Shown here: positions 44,763 through 54,846 of the stretch, in pieces
Numbering within the stretch: position 1 is the first letter of the stretch
How the letters are laid out: every line of letters begins with the position of its first letter
From: an uncultured Sphingomonadaceae bacterium
GTDB lineage: Bacteria > Pseudomonadota > Alphaproteobacteria > Sphingomonadales > Sphingomonadaceae
Direction of reading: 5' to 3'
Assembly: GCA_947488845.1 (NCBI GenBank)
Contig: CANLBM010000007.1
Location: 99,157-163,156, forward strand
Length of the DNA: 64,000 nt
The notes under the pieces: generated by a model
Database searches by the model: none
Seen by the model: only the letters and a program-made list of their open reading frames with translations
Told to the model about the DNA's origin: nothing
Position numbers and translations under genes: made by a program

Positions 44763-45896
44763 CTACAAGCTAGGATTAACCAGCACCTTCTCGCCGGTCG
44801 CCTTCTTCTCGTAACCCTTGGCGATTTCCGGGTCGATCATGTCCATCAGGCTGATCTCGCTCGAATAGTCGCTGTGGAAAATGCCGTTGCGCTCTTCGAC
44901 GGTATACATGCGCATTTCCATCATCCGGTCGCGTCCGACCTTTTCGAGATGCGGGGTGAGCAACCAGCCGGCAACACCCCAGTAGAGGCCGAGACCGCCG
45001 CCAAGGATAGTCTCGCCGGTGTCGAGGCGACCGTAGATATAGACCTGCTTGTTGACGGTCGAGCCATAGACGCTGAATTCCGCGCCACGTACGGCTGCTG
45101 CCTTTTCCATCGCGGTCAGGATATAGCTCGCCATCTTGCCGCCGCCGATGGCATCAAAGCCGAGCGTCGCACCGGTTTCTGCCAGCGCGTCGATCAGGTT
45201 GGACATGAAATCGTCCTTGCTGCTGTCGATCACATGGGTGAGACCGATGTCAGTGAGGATCTTTTTCTGGGCGTCGGAGCGCACGATAGCGACCAGCGGA
45301 ATATTGTCCTTGAGGCAGAGCTTGGCCAGCATCTGGCCAAGATTGGAAGCGGCAGCGGTGTGGACCAGTCCGGTATGTCCTTCGGCATGCATGGTGTTGA
45401 TGAAGCCCTGGGCGGTCATCGGATTGACGAACAGCGAAGCGCCTTCCTTCGCCGCAGCACCTTCGGGGAGTGGAACGCACGCCGCGGCCGGCATGACCCG
45501 GTGGGTGCGATACATTTCACCGCCGACGATGGTGACGGTCTTGCCCATCAAGGCCTGTGCTGCATCGGATGCACCAGCGGCGACAACCGTGCCAGCGCCT
45601 TCATTGCCCGCAGCGAGCTTCTTGCCCGCACGGCCCTTGAAGAAAGGCTGCATCGCAGGTTCGACGTCGGCAACCAGCGCTGGATGACCGTCAACGGTTT
45701 CGCTGCGCACGGTGTCCATGTTGGCGGCGGCGGTGAGCAAGCCGAGATCGGACGGGTTGATCGGAACCGCTTCCATCCGAACAACGACTTCATGGTCTTG
45801 CAATTCCGGCACGTCATAGGGCTCGACCGACAATATCGATTTGCCGTCTTCGGTGACGGTTGTGAACAGTTGCTTTGCGTCGGGAAATTGACTCAT
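44763..45896 (-). CDS. Zinc-independent MDR-family oxidoreductase
   Basis: 377-residue medium-chain dehydrogenase/reductase. The N-terminal catalytic GroES-like domain (EVVVRMEAVPINPSDLGLL) lacks the catalytic zinc cysteine/histidine pattern. The nucleotide fold (HTAAASNLGQMLAKLCL) carries a modified dinucleotide motif. Likely NAD(P)H-dependent quinone or enone reductase. It and the aldo/keto reductase gene 143 bp upstream share direction. ATG 45896 begins MSQFPDAKQ. Confidence 0.87.
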   Translation of the reverse strand: MSQFPDAKQLFTTVTEDGKSILSVEPYDVPELQDHEVVVRMEAVPINPSDLGLLTAAANMDTVRSETVDGHPALVADVEPAMQPFFKGRAGKKLAAGNEGAGTVVAAGASDAAQALMGKTVTIVGGEMYRTHRVMPAAACVPLPEGAAAKEGASLFVNPMTAQGFINTMHAEGHTGLVHTAAASNLGQMLAKLCLKDNIPLVAIVRSDAQKKILTDIGLTHVIDSSKDDFMSNLIDALAETGATLGFDAIGGGKMASYILTAMEKAAAVRGAEFSVYGSTVNKQVYIYGRLDTGETILGGGLGLYWGVAGWLLTPHLEKVGRDRMMEMRMYTVEERNGIFHSDYSSEISLMDMIDPEIAKGYEKKATGEKVLVNPSL

Positions 45897-46039
45897 TAGA
45901 AATTCCTCTCTCGTATGTTTCTATAAATTCTTGGTGGCGGTGAGTGCCCCCAATCTTGCGGTAATCTCGAAAAAACTCAGTCACCGTTTTATCGATAATC
46001 TGTTTGCCAGTCTTAACGTCGTCAATCAAACCTCTTGAA

Positions 46040-47056
46040 TCAACCCATAGGATACATGATTTCCCGGCTGATCTTGTAAATCCGCTTCATCATCTCGGGG
46101 CTAAGTTCCAGATCGGCGGCAGCAAAGATTTCCGGCAACTGGTCGGTGTGCGTTGCGCCGACAATGGTCGACGCGACAAAATCATGCTGCTTGGACCAGG
46201 CGGTAGCCAGTGTCACCGGGGCAACGCCAAGCTCTTCGGCAATCGCCATGAAACGCTTGGTCGACTCCTCCGACTTCGGATTGACGAACCTCTCGGCCAT
46301 TTTCTTCTGCCGGCCGCCCAGATTGAGATAGGCGGAGAAGCGCGCACCGTCCGGCGTCGCGCCATCATTATATTTGCCAGACAGAGCCCCACCGGCGAGC
46401 GGAGAATAAGGGATCAGGCTGACCCCTTCCTGCCGACAAACCTGCGCCAGTTCATCCTCGAAGCGGCGGTTGTTCATGCTGAAGTTATTCTGGATCGTGC
46501 AATAGCGGGCGACGCCCAGCCGCTCCGACGCCTCGAGCGATTTCATCAGGCCCCAGCTGGTTTCGTTCGAGCAGCCGATGGCGCGGATCTTGCCCTTGCG
46601 CATTTCCTCGTCGAGCACTTCCATGGTCTCGTCATAGGCGGTGCCGTGATCGGGCCAATGGGTCTGGTAAAGATCGATATAGTCGGTCTGGAGTCGCTTG
46701 AGACTGTCGTCGAGCGCCTTGACGATATTGTGGCGATCCATCGCCGTCATACCCGCGCGCTGTGCCGACTCAATCCAGCCATGGCTCGGACCGGATACCT
46801 TGGTGGCGATGATCAGACTGTCGCGATCCTTGCCCTTCATCCAGCGGCCAACGATATTCTCGGTCTCCCCTGCCCATTCCCGTTTTGGCGGGACCGGATA
46901 ATTTTCCGCGGTATCGAAGAAATTGATACCGGCTTCAACCGATTCATCCATGATCCGGCGCGACATGGCTTCGTCGGCGCTGCTGCCGAAAGTCATCGTG
47001 CCCATGCAGATTTCGGATACATATATCGGGCTTCGGCCCAGACGGCGTTTCTTCAT
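46040..47056 (-). CDS. Aldo/keto reductase
   Basis: 338-residue NADPH-dependent TIM-barrel reductase. The catalytic tetrad is read from FFDTAENYP (Asp, Tyr), ATKVSG (Lys) and TDYIDLYQTHWPDH (His). The cofactor end STIVGATHTDQL is typical of Tas/YajO-like members. It follows MKKRRLGRSPIYVSEICMGTMTFG, the usual start. The substrate is an aldehyde or ketone not identifiable from sequence. Upstream, 95 bp separate it from ubiA. Confidence 0.92.
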   Translation of the reverse strand: MKKRRLGRSPIYVSEICMGTMTFGSSADEAMSRRIMDESVEAGINFFDTAENYPVPPKREWAGETENIVGRWMKGKDRDSLIIATKVSGPSHGWIESAQRAGMTAMDRHNIVKALDDSLKRLQTDYIDLYQTHWPDHGTAYDETMEVLDEEMRKGKIRAIGCSNETSWGLMKSLEASERLGVARYCTIQNNFSMNNRRFEDELAQVCRQEGVSLIPYSPLAGGALSGKYNDGATPDGARFSAYLNLGGRQKKMAERFVNPKSEESTKRFMAIAEELGVAPVTLATAWSKQHDFVASTIVGATHTDQLPEIFAAADLELSPEMMKRIYKISREIMYPMG

Positions 47057-47151
47057 GCAAATGTCTCCGGGAGATAGGGTTTCGGATTAACTGTGCGGTT
47101 AAGGTCCATAGCTCGCATCGGTTGCGAAACGCAATCCAATTTCTCCGGACT

Positions 47152-48069
47152 CTAGCCGGCCTGCCCGAGAACCACGCAAGCGAGAAACATCAACAGGCCG
47201 GCAAAACGATTGGACCGGAACTTGGCGAGCGCATCGTCCCCGTCAGCGCTTTTCAGCGTCCCGACCTGCCACAAGAGGTGCAGTGCAATCGGAGCCAACG
47301 CCGCGAGGCCAAGCCATTGCGGACGCAACAGCCAGAAGGCCCCCGCCCAGTTCGCCAGCGCGATCAGGTAGAAGACCAGCACCCCGGACCGGACATACTC
47401 GCCCAGTCGCAAAGCACTTGATCTTATGCCGACCATAGCGTCATCTTCTTTGTCCTGCAGCGCATAGATAGTGTCAAACCCGATCACCCAGAATATCGAC
47501 CCGAGATAGAGCAGAGCCATCGCCCAGTGGAATTGCGGATCAATCGCCAGCCAGCCGACCAGCGCGCCCCAGCTGAACACCATTCCCAGCCAGGCCTGCG
47601 GCCACCAGGTGATCCGCTTCATGAACGGATAGGCGGCTACCAGCGCCAGGCTGCCCAGCGCTACCAGCTTTGCCACCAGGTTGATCTGCAGCCAGACCAG
47701 CAGGCCCACAAGACACAACAGTGCCAGCCAGACCCATGCTGCTTTCAACGATGTGACGCCGCTGGCCAACGGCCGCGAACGGGTTCGCTCGACTTGCTGG
47801 TCGAGATCGCGATCGACGACATCATTATAGACACAGCCCGCGCCGCGCATCGCGATCGATCCGAGCAACAGCCAGAGCAGCAGGTCCCAGCGGTCAATCG
47901 TACCGCCAGCCAGCGCCACGCCCCAGGCGCAGGGCCAGAACAACAGCCACCAGCCGATCGGGCGGTCAAAGCGGGCGAGAAGGGCAAAGGGCCGGGCAGC
48001 CGCAGGCAGCAGGCCGATAATGCCCTTATGTTCGGAATCGGGGACGATCTGGTTGGACGGGTCGGACAT
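47152..48069 (-). CDS. ubiA: 4-hydroxybenzoate polyprenyltransferase
   Basis: 305-residue inner-membrane enzyme of ubiquinone synthesis that joins the isoprenoid chain to 4-hydroxybenzoate. About eight membrane segments are visible. The two aspartate motifs that bind Mg-diphosphate are NDVVDRDLD (residues ~82-90) and DTIYALQDKEDD (~205-216). ATG 48069 begins MSDPSNQIVPD. Divergent from rsmE across a palindromic repeat. Confidence 0.95.
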   Translation of the reverse strand: MSDPSNQIVPDSEHKGIIGLLPAAARPFALLARFDRPIGWWLLFWPCAWGVALAGGTIDRWDLLLWLLLGSIAMRGAGCVYNDVVDRDLDQQVERTRSRPLASGVTSLKAAWVWLALLCLVGLLVWLQINLVAKLVALGSLALVAAYPFMKRITWWPQAWLGMVFSWGALVGWLAIDPQFHWAMALLYLGSIFWVIGFDTIYALQDKEDDAMVGIRSSALRLGEYVRSGVLVFYLIALANWAGAFWLLRPQWLGLAALAPIALHLLWQVGTLKSADGDDALAKFRSNRFAGLLMFLACVVLGQAG

Positions 48070-48098
48070 GAAAGCCCTTTATCTGTAATTCTCCATCT

Positions 48099-48180
48099 CG
48101 TCATCCTGAACTTGTTTCAGGACATCCCTCGGACATGCGCATTCATTTGAAAGAGATGCTGAAATAAATTCAGCATGACG
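48099..48180. repeat. 82-bp REP-like element with nested inverted repeats
   Basis: Outer pair CGTCAT (48099-48104) and ATGACG (48175-48180), with TCCTGAA/TTCAGGA (48104-48122) and ATGCTGAA/TTCAGCAT (48156-48176) inside. The TCCTGAA...TTCAGGA core also occurs at 44720-44738, so it is a dispersed family. Confidence 0.8.
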
Positions 48181-48209
48181 AAAACAGAAGCTGACGCTAA
48201 ACAACCGAA

Positions 48210-48971
48210 ATGCCAGCCACACCCGCATATCCCCCGCACAGCGCGCCGCGCCTTTATGTCGATGTCGAACTATCCAATGGCGCTGAAATCCGGCTGGACG
48301 GGAGCCATGCCCATTATCTGCTGAAAGTGATGCGGATCAGGCAGGGCGACCCGATCAAGCTGTTCGACAACCGCACCGGTGAATATCTTGCGCATGCAAC
48401 CGCCTTGGGCAAACGCGACCTGATCCTGACAATCGATGGCAAGACCCGCGAACGGGAAGCGGTGCCCGATCTCTGGCTGTGCACGGCGCCGATCAAGAAG
48501 GACCGGTTTAACTGGATCGCGGAAAAGGCGACCGAACTGGGCGTGGCCAGAATCATTCCGGTCCAGACCGAGCGGACCCAGGGTCACGGCATCAAGGTCG
48601 AGAAACTCCGCGCCCATATGATCGAAGCCGCCGAGCAATGCGAGCGCACCGCCCTGCCCGAGCTTGATCCGTTGACCAGCCTGCCCGAAATGCTCGAGCA
48701 ATGGCCCAAGGACCGCCATCTCTTCTTTGCCGACGAGCGCATCCATCAGAGCGGTGAAGGCAGCTTCCGCAAGGCGCTGGTCGCCCATGACGGCCCGGCC
48801 GCCATCCTGATCGGGCCTGAAGGCGGTTTCTCCGATGCCGAGAATGCGATGATCCGCGCGCTCGACCGGTCGGTGGCGATATCGCTGGGTCCGAGAATCC
48901 TGCGAGCGGAAACCGCGGCTCTGGCGGCGGTCAGCCTGTGGATGGCGGGCCGCGGTGACTGGAACGGCTGA
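48210..48971 (+). CDS. rsmE: 16S rRNA m3U1498 methyltransferase
   Basis: 253-residue SPOUT-class enzyme. An N-terminal PUA-like domain (HYLLKVMRIRQGDPIKLFDN) is followed by the knotted SAM-binding end LIGPEGGFSDAE and LGPRILRAETAALAAVSLWM. It methylates U1498 in the small-subunit decoding centre. Confidence 0.96.
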   Translation: MPATPAYPPHSAPRLYVDVELSNGAEIRLDGSHAHYLLKVMRIRQGDPIKLFDNRTGEYLAHATALGKRDLILTIDGKTREREAVPDLWLCTAPIKKDRFNWIAEKATELGVARIIPVQTERTQGHGIKVEKLRAHMIEAAEQCERTALPELDPLTSLPEMLEQWPKDRHLFFADERIHQSGEGSFRKALVAHDGPAAILIGPEGGFSDAENAMIRALDRSVAISLGPRILRAETAALAAVSLWMAGRGDWNG

Positions 48972-49088
48972 AACCTCTGGTTGGCGCCGATTCGATGACA
49001 AGGTTGCGATTTGAATAATCGTCTAAATTAACGTGGGGAAACCGAAATTTAACCAATTTTTCAGGGTATTCCTCTACCTATCTGCACC

Positions 49089-51113
49089 ATGAAGTGGGGA
49101 CAAGATTTTCCGGGACTGACCATCCCGAGGAATTTGGTCGCGGTGGGAAAGATGCTTTCCTGCCTCGTCCTGATCTGTGCTGCCGTATCGTTCTCGACGA
49201 CCGTCAGGGCCCAGACCGTCACTCAATATACGATCAGCGAGCCCGGCGGCTCCAACGATATTGTCGGCGCGCGCACTTGCGGAACCGGCACCGGCGGAAC
49301 CGGCGGGTCACCTCTGGTCAAGAATTTTTCGGTTGGCACCAATTTTACCGTTGCCGACGTCGACTTGGGCTTTCTCGCCTCCCATGCCTATCGCACGGAT
49401 ATCCAGGTCATTTTGCAATCCCCTGCAGGAACCCGCGCCATACTGGTCGTTGGCACAACCTCGGGAGGAAACAATAATCTGAACGTCCGGCTGAGCGACG
49501 AGTTCAGCCCTGCGGTAAACAGCGGGACGCATGGTAACGACAGTTTAACCCCGACGCCGAACCCTCCAACCACGAGCTATGAGCGACAATATGCTCCCAA
49601 CAACCCGCTCAGCGTGTTCGACGGACAAAATTCGATCGGGACCTGGCGCCTGGAAATCTGCGACATGTACCCGACCGCCGACGACGGGAATTTTCTGAGA
49701 GCAGACTTGTGGCTGACTTCGGCACCGACCAATTTTGCCGACCTGTCGCTTGCCAAGACGGTCAGCAATGCGACCCCGGCGAACGGTGCCAACGTCACCT
49801 ACACGCTCTCCCTCACCAACTCCGCCGCGTCGAACCAGACCGCCGCCGCAACGGTCAACGACCTGCTGCCACTCGGCGTGACATTTGTCAGCGCGTCCGG
49901 CTACGGAACCTATGACAGCGGTACGGGCATATGGACGGTGCCGTCGATTGCGCCCGGACAGACCCGCGCCATCAGCATAACTGTCAACGTCACGGCCACA
50001 TCGGGAGCCACGGTTACCAACACCGCCGAAGTCGCGTCATCCAATCGGGCTGATCCGGATTCATCGCCCAATAACGGAATCACCGGCGAAGATGACTACG
50101 CAAGCCGGTCTTTCACCGTATCGGGTTCGCGCACGGCAGGCATTCCGCCCAGCCTGACCAGCGTCTGTCCGATTTCCAACCAGATATTGTTCGACTGGAA
50201 CGGCAAGGCCTGGGTGGGTGGTTCGACCAATAACAGCTATACGGTAGCCGGTATCGGTTCGATCAATTTCAACATCAGCAACACGGGGGGCACCTATGAC
50301 GATGGCTCGCCCGCCGTGAACAGCAACAATTATGGCAGCCTCGCCAGTACCGAGCAGTCGCTTTACCAGAACCTGCAGTTTACCAATCAGACGCAGACGG
50401 CAACGACCCTGCTGACCCTGCCGACAGCGGTGCCGGGACTTCAGTTCACGGTTTTCGACATTGATTATGCCAATAATGATTTTGCCGACAAGCTGACGGT
50501 CGTCGGCAGGTTCAATGGTGCGACCGTGTATCCGACGCTCACCAACGGGATCGCCAACTATGTCACCGGCAATGTCGCGATTGGTGATGCCGGATCCAAT
50601 TCCAATTCGGCCAATGGCAATGTCGTGGTTACCTTTACCTCTCCTGTCGACCGGGTCGAAATCATCTATGGCAACCACACAACAGCACCGGCTGATCCGG
50701 ACGGACAAGCCATTTCGATCCATGATATCAACTTCTGCCGTCCGGCGACCACCATGAGCGTCACCAAGATCAGCTCGATCATCAGCGATCCGGTCAACGG
50801 CACGACCAATCCCAAGCGTATCCCGGGGGCTATCGTCCAATATTGCATCCTGATCAGCAACAGCGGATCGGCCAGCGCCGCTTCCATAGTCGCGACCGAC
50901 AGTCTTGCCGGCGCATTTACTTACACGCCGGGGACGATGAGGAGCGGCAGCAATTGCGGATCGGCGGTAACGGTGGAGGATGACAATGCCACAGGCGCCG
51001 ACGAAAGCGACCCCTATGGCGCGTCATTGGCCGGAACCACGCTCACCGCGACTGCAGCGACCCTGGGACCGGCGAGCAGCTTCGCGCTTACCTTTCGGGT
51101 CACAATAGACTAG
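49089..51113 (+). CDS. Secreted protein with P-domain and DUF11 repeats
   Basis: 674 residues with a long signal peptide (cleavage near VRAQ, residue ~41). Residues ~55-220 match the proprotein convertase P/Homo B domain (VADVDLGFLASHAYRTDIQVILQSP ... GTWRLEICD). Residues ~225-325 form a DUF11 domain (ADLSLAKTVSNATPANGANVTYTLSLTN). A middle SCP/PEP-type segment and a second DUF11 domain at ~575-674 follow. Thr/Ser/Asn-rich and Lys-poor, as expected for a surface or extracellular protein. No C-terminal sorting signal is seen. It converges with the DUF188 gene, overlapping by 4 bp. Confidence 0.85.
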   Translation: MKWGQDFPGLTIPRNLVAVGKMLSCLVLICAAVSFSTTVRAQTVTQYTISEPGGSNDIVGARTCGTGTGGTGGSPLVKNFSVGTNFTVADVDLGFLASHAYRTDIQVILQSPAGTRAILVVGTTSGGNNNLNVRLSDEFSPAVNSGTHGNDSLTPTPNPPTTSYERQYAPNNPLSVFDGQNSIGTWRLEICDMYPTADDGNFLRADLWLTSAPTNFADLSLAKTVSNATPANGANVTYTLSLTNSAASNQTAAATVNDLLPLGVTFVSASGYGTYDSGTGIWTVPSIAPGQTRAISITVNVTATSGATVTNTAEVASSNRADPDSSPNNGITGEDDYASRSFTVSGSRTAGIPPSLTSVCPISNQILFDWNGKAWVGGSTNNSYTVAGIGSINFNISNTGGTYDDGSPAVNSNNYGSLASTEQSLYQNLQFTNQTQTATTLLTLPTAVPGLQFTVFDIDYANNDFADKLTVVGRFNGATVYPTLTNGIANYVTGNVAIGDAGSNSNSANGNVVVTFTSPVDRVEIIYGNHTTAPADPDGQAISIHDINFCRPATTMSVTKISSIISDPVNGTTNPKRIPGAIVQYCILISNSGSASAASIVATDSLAGAFTYTPGTMRSGSNCGSAVTVEDDNATGADESDPYGASLAGTTLTATAATLGPASSFALTFRVTID

Positions 51114-51577
51114 CCGCGCCGCTTCAGCCGCACCAATATTTCATCGAGTGACGACAGAAAGCGCGAGCGATCGGCTTTGCTGAATGGTGGCGGACCACCG
51201 ATATTCTCCGTTCCCATGCCGGCGCGCAAATCGGCCATGATCGCGCGTGTCGCAACCGCAGCGCCAATAGAATCGGCGGTGAACGGTTTGCCGTTGGAAC
51301 CGACCACAGACGCACCTGCCTTCACACAGCGATCGGCCAGCAAAATATCTGACGTAACCACAACGTTGCGAGCGCCGGTCCGTTCGGCAATATAGTCGTC
51401 GGCAGCGTCGAACGCATCGCTGACCACTACCCGGCTAACCAGTGGTTGATCGGGCACCCGGAACGGGCTGTTGCTGACAATCACCACCGCCACTTGATGA
51501 CGGTCCGCCACCCGGTAAATTTCGTCCTTTACCGGGCAGGCGTCCGCATCAACCAGTATCTGGATGGCAGTGGTCAT
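51110..51577 (-). CDS. DUF188 (YaiI/YqxD) family protein
   Basis: 155-residue PIN-like-fold protein. The start MTTAIQILVDADACPVKDEIYRVADRH and the VVTSDILLADRC segment are family hallmarks with conserved acidic residues. The biochemical role is not established. It begins 8 bp after the stop of the DEAD-box gene on the same strand. Confidence 0.93.
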   Translation of the reverse strand: MTTAIQILVDADACPVKDEIYRVADRHQVAVVIVSNSPFRVPDQPLVSRVVVSDAFDAADDYIAERTGARNVVVTSDILLADRCVKAGASVVGSNGKPFTADSIGAAVATRAIMADLRAGMGTENIGGPPPFSKADRSRFLSSLDEILVRLKRRG

Positions 51578-51585
51578 CGTTTAAT

Positions 51586-53559
51586 TCAGTCGGCTTTGGG
51601 TCCGCGGGGTTTCCCACCTTCAAACGGCCGCTTCCCGCGATGCGGCTTTTTGTCGCCACCGCCGAAATTGCCGCCGGAACCGGATTTGCGATCGCCTTTG
51701 AAGTCGGATTTCTTTTTGAAACCGCCACCAAATTCGCGCTTTGGTCCGCCGCCGTCAGAGCCGCCTTCGCCTTCCGGCTTGCGCTTCTGATATGGCTTGC
51801 CGCCGCCACCCGGTTTGTCACCGAATTTCTTGTCGCCAAATTTGTTCTTGCCGAACAGCTTGCCGCCATGTTTCTTGCTGGCATTGCTGTAATCGCGCTG
51901 ACCGCCATTGTCGCCGCGTCCGCCCTTGCGGTTGCGCTTGGCTTCATCACGTGGCTTGCCTTCAAACTGGGTGATCACGACATCATCGGTATCATCCCCG
52001 CCGGATTCTCTTTTCTCGGCAATGGCAGCGGTAAATTTGTCGACCACCCGACGCGGGATTTCGAACAATGTATCGTCACCGTTGATCCGGATCGCACCGA
52101 TTTCATTCTTCGTGATATGGCCGCGGCGGCACAATACCGGCAACAGCCAGCGTGCGTCAGCACGCTGATTATGGCCGACGTTCATCTTGAACCAGACTGT
52201 ATCTTCAAATCCGGGACGCGGACCGCTTGGCGCGGGTTGCGACTGGGCACCGCGATCAAGCATCTGCTCCGGCGCCGGCATTTTCGCGCGATGCGACTGC
52301 ACCAGCATCGCGGCGATTTCTTCCGGCGTTTTTTCGGCCATCAGACGTTTCGCCAATGCCAGATCATCCTCGTCAATCTCGACCGGCTGCAATAATGTTT
52401 CGATCAGACGTTCGGCGTCATTCTTGCGGATGTCCGCGCGTGTTGGCGCATCCCTCCATTCGGCGTTGATCTTCGCGCCGCGCAGCATGGATTCAACCCG
52501 CTTGCGCCGCTGGTAAGGCACGATAATGACCGCCGTACCCTTTTTGCCGGCACGCCCGGTACGTCCGGACCGATGCTGCAATGTCTCGGCATCGCGCGGC
52601 ATATCGACATGCACAACGAGGCTGAGGGTCGGCAAATCGAGGCCCCGTGCGGCAACGTCGGTTGCCACGCAAACCCGCGCGCGTTTGCTGCGCAGGGCTT
52701 GCATCGCCTGGTTGCGTTCGCTCTGGGTATGTTCACCGGACAGCGCCACTGCACTGAACCCGCGATCCACAAGGCTAGCGTGCAAACGGCGAACCGCTTC
52801 GCGCGTACCGCAGAACAGCATCGCCGATTCCGCTTCATGGAAACGCAGCAGATTGACCACCGCATTTTCGGTATCGGCAGGAGCAACGGTGATCGCCTGA
52901 TAGGCAATGTCGCCATGTCCGCGATCTTCGCCGACCGTCGAAATGCGCAGCGCATCATTCTGGTAACGTTTGGCAAGATTGATAATCGGTTTCGGAATGG
53001 TCGCCGAGAACATCAATGTCCGGCGATTCTCACCGGTTGCATCGAGAATTTCTTCCAGATCTTCGCGGAAGCCCATGTCGAGCATTTCATCCGCTTCATC
53101 GAGAACCGCTGCACGCAGGTTTTTAAGGTCGAGCGCTCCGCGTTCGAGATGGTCGCGCAAACGGCCCGGTGTGCCGACGATAACATGCGCGCCACGGCGC
53201 AGCTGACGACGCTCCTTGGAAGCATCCATGCCGCCAACGCAGGTCGCGATTTGCGCGCCGGCTGGCTGATAGAGCCAGGTCAGTTCGCGACTCACCTGCA
53301 GCGCAAGCTCGCGGGTCGGTGCGATGACCAGAGCCAGCGGTTCGACCAGAAACGGGAAACGCCCGTTGTCATCGAGTAATTGTGGTGCCATCGCCAGACC
53401 GAAGGCTACGGTCTTGCCGGAGCCGGTCTGGGCGGAGACGATTAGGTCGCGGCCATCCGCTTCTGGTTCAAGCACAGCGGCCTGAACCGGTGTAGGCTTG
53501 TCATATTCGTGCGCCGCAAGCGCCTCTGCGAGAAGCGGGGATAATTTCGTGAAAGGCAT
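51586..53559 (-). CDS. DEAD-box RNA helicase (DeaD/CsdA type)
   Basis: 657 residues. Motifs in order: Q motif (YDKPTPVQAAVL), I (SAQTGSGKT), II (VLDEADEML), III (SAT) and VI (HRSGRTGRAG). A DbpA-like RNA-binding domain (~residues 465-530, VWFKMNVGHNQRADARWLLPVL) and a very basic Gly/Lys/Arg-rich tail of ~100 residues follow. It unwinds structured RNA, probably in ribosome assembly or cold adaptation. DUF188 follows after 8 bp. Confidence 0.94.
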   Translation of the reverse strand: MPFTKLSPLLAEALAAHEYDKPTPVQAAVLEPEADGRDLIVSAQTGSGKTVAFGLAMAPQLLDDNGRFPFLVEPLALVIAPTRELALQVSRELTWLYQPAGAQIATCVGGMDASKERRQLRRGAHVIVGTPGRLRDHLERGALDLKNLRAAVLDEADEMLDMGFREDLEEILDATGENRRTLMFSATIPKPIINLAKRYQNDALRISTVGEDRGHGDIAYQAITVAPADTENAVVNLLRFHEAESAMLFCGTREAVRRLHASLVDRGFSAVALSGEHTQSERNQAMQALRSKRARVCVATDVAARGLDLPTLSLVVHVDMPRDAETLQHRSGRTGRAGKKGTAVIIVPYQRRKRVESMLRGAKINAEWRDAPTRADIRKNDAERLIETLLQPVEIDEDDLALAKRLMAEKTPEEIAAMLVQSHRAKMPAPEQMLDRGAQSQPAPSGPRPGFEDTVWFKMNVGHNQRADARWLLPVLCRRGHITKNEIGAIRINGDDTLFEIPRRVVDKFTAAIAEKRESGGDDTDDVVITQFEGKPRDEAKRNRKGGRGDNGGQRDYSNASKKHGGKLFGKNKFGDKKFGDKPGGGGKPYQKRKPEGEGGSDGGGPKREFGGGFKKKSDFKGDRKSGSGGNFGGGDKKPHRGKRPFEGGKPRGPKAD

Positions 53560-53658
53560 AATGTTCTAATTCCGTGGCAAATGTGAAAGCCGCGCGGAAC
53601 TGCCAGTCGCCTGCGGTTTATGAAGAATATGTTGTTATTAAACGGTCCGCGCTGGGGA

Positions 53659-54843
53659 TCATATTGCCTTGCCGGCAGCATGGCCACTCGCCCAAGCCCA
53701 TTGAAAATTATAGCCACCGAGCCAGCCGGTAACATCAACCGCTTCGCCAATAGCATATAAACCGGGCACTTGACCAGCTTCCATATTTTTGGATGAAATT
53801 TCCGCTGTACTTATCCCGCCAGCTGTGACTTCGGCCTTGGCAAAACCCTCGGTTCCATTCGGCATGAAGCGCCATTGGGATAGGCGGCGCGCCGCCTCGT
53901 CGAGCTTCTTGTCGGTCAGATTTCCCAGCTCCCCTTCGAGGGCGATTCGTTCGATCAGCGTCTCGGTCAGCCGCGTGGGCAAATGGGCGTTGATTGCCTT
54001 TTTCAGTGACAGACGGGGCAATTGTTTCTTGGCCTGACTGAGCCAGTCACTCTGCAAATCGGGCAGAAAATCGATTTCGACCGATTCGCCATGCTGCCAA
54101 TAGGATGAAATCTGGAGAATCGCCGGCCCCGACAAGCCCTTGTGTGTAAACAGAGCGGCTTCCCGAAATGCGGTTTTCCCGCAGCGCGCGGTTACTGGCG
54201 CGGATACGCCGGAAAGCTCACGGAACAGGGTTTCTTCTCCGCCCAGAGTCAGCGGCACCAGCGCCGGTCGCGGCTCGACGATCTTCAGCCCGAATTTGCG
54301 CGCCAGATCATAAGCGAATCCGGTCGCGCCCATTTTCGGGATCGAAGGGCCACCTGTGGCAATCACCAGGGACGGAGCGAAAGCGGTCTCTCCACCATAT
54401 TCCACCCGATAGCGACCATCGCTGTGACTGATATCGGTGATCGCCTTGCCAAAGGACATGGTGACGGCTTGTTCAGGACATTCCGCCAACAGCATTTCCA
54501 CAATCTGGCGGGCGCTGCCGTCACAGAATAGCTGGCCCAGAGTTTTTTCGTGCCACTCGATGCCATAGCGATCGACCAGCGCGATGAAATCGGCAGCCGT
54601 ATAACGGCTCAACGCCGATTTCGCGAAATGCCTGTTCTGCGACAGATAGCGGTCCGGCGAAGTGCCGATATTGGTGAAATTGCAACGCCCGCCGCCCGAA
54701 ATCAGGATTTTCTTGCCCGGCTCGTCGGCATGATCGATCAGCAAGACATTCCGCCCGCGCTGGCCGGCCACGGCTGCACACATAAGCCCGGCGCCACCGG
54801 CTCCGAGTATGATTGCGTCATGATGGGTTGGGAGATTGGGCAT
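53659..54843 (-). CDS. HI0933/YhiN-family flavoprotein
   Basis: 394-residue FAD-binding oxidoreductase. The N-terminal Rossmann motif is AIILGAGGAGLMCAAVAGQRG, followed by GKKILISGGGRCNFTN, the family signature. The C-terminus AIGEAVDVTGWLGGYNFQWAWASGHAAGKAI closes the FAD fold. Members are annotated as aminoacetone oxidase or BaiN; the substrate is not certain. The GIY-YIG gene ends 3 bp before its start, same strand. Confidence 0.92.
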   Translation of the reverse strand: MPNLPTHHDAIILGAGGAGLMCAAVAGQRGRNVLLIDHADEPGKKILISGGGRCNFTNIGTSPDRYLSQNRHFAKSALSRYTAADFIALVDRYGIEWHEKTLGQLFCDGSARQIVEMLLAECPEQAVTMSFGKAITDISHSDGRYRVEYGGETAFAPSLVIATGGPSIPKMGATGFAYDLARKFGLKIVEPRPALVPLTLGGEETLFRELSGVSAPVTARCGKTAFREAALFTHKGLSGPAILQISSYWQHGESVEIDFLPDLQSDWLSQAKKQLPRLSLKKAINAHLPTRLTETLIERIALEGELGNLTDKKLDEAARRLSQWRFMPNGTEGFAKAEVTAGGISTAEISSKNMEAGQVPGLYAIGEAVDVTGWLGGYNFQWAWASGHAAGKAI

Positions 54844-54846
54844 GAA

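Noticed and set aside
45814..46029. 71-codon minus-strand frame between the two oxidoreductase genes
   Set aside because: Overlaps the start of the MDR gene, has no ribosome binding site and has a random-like composition.
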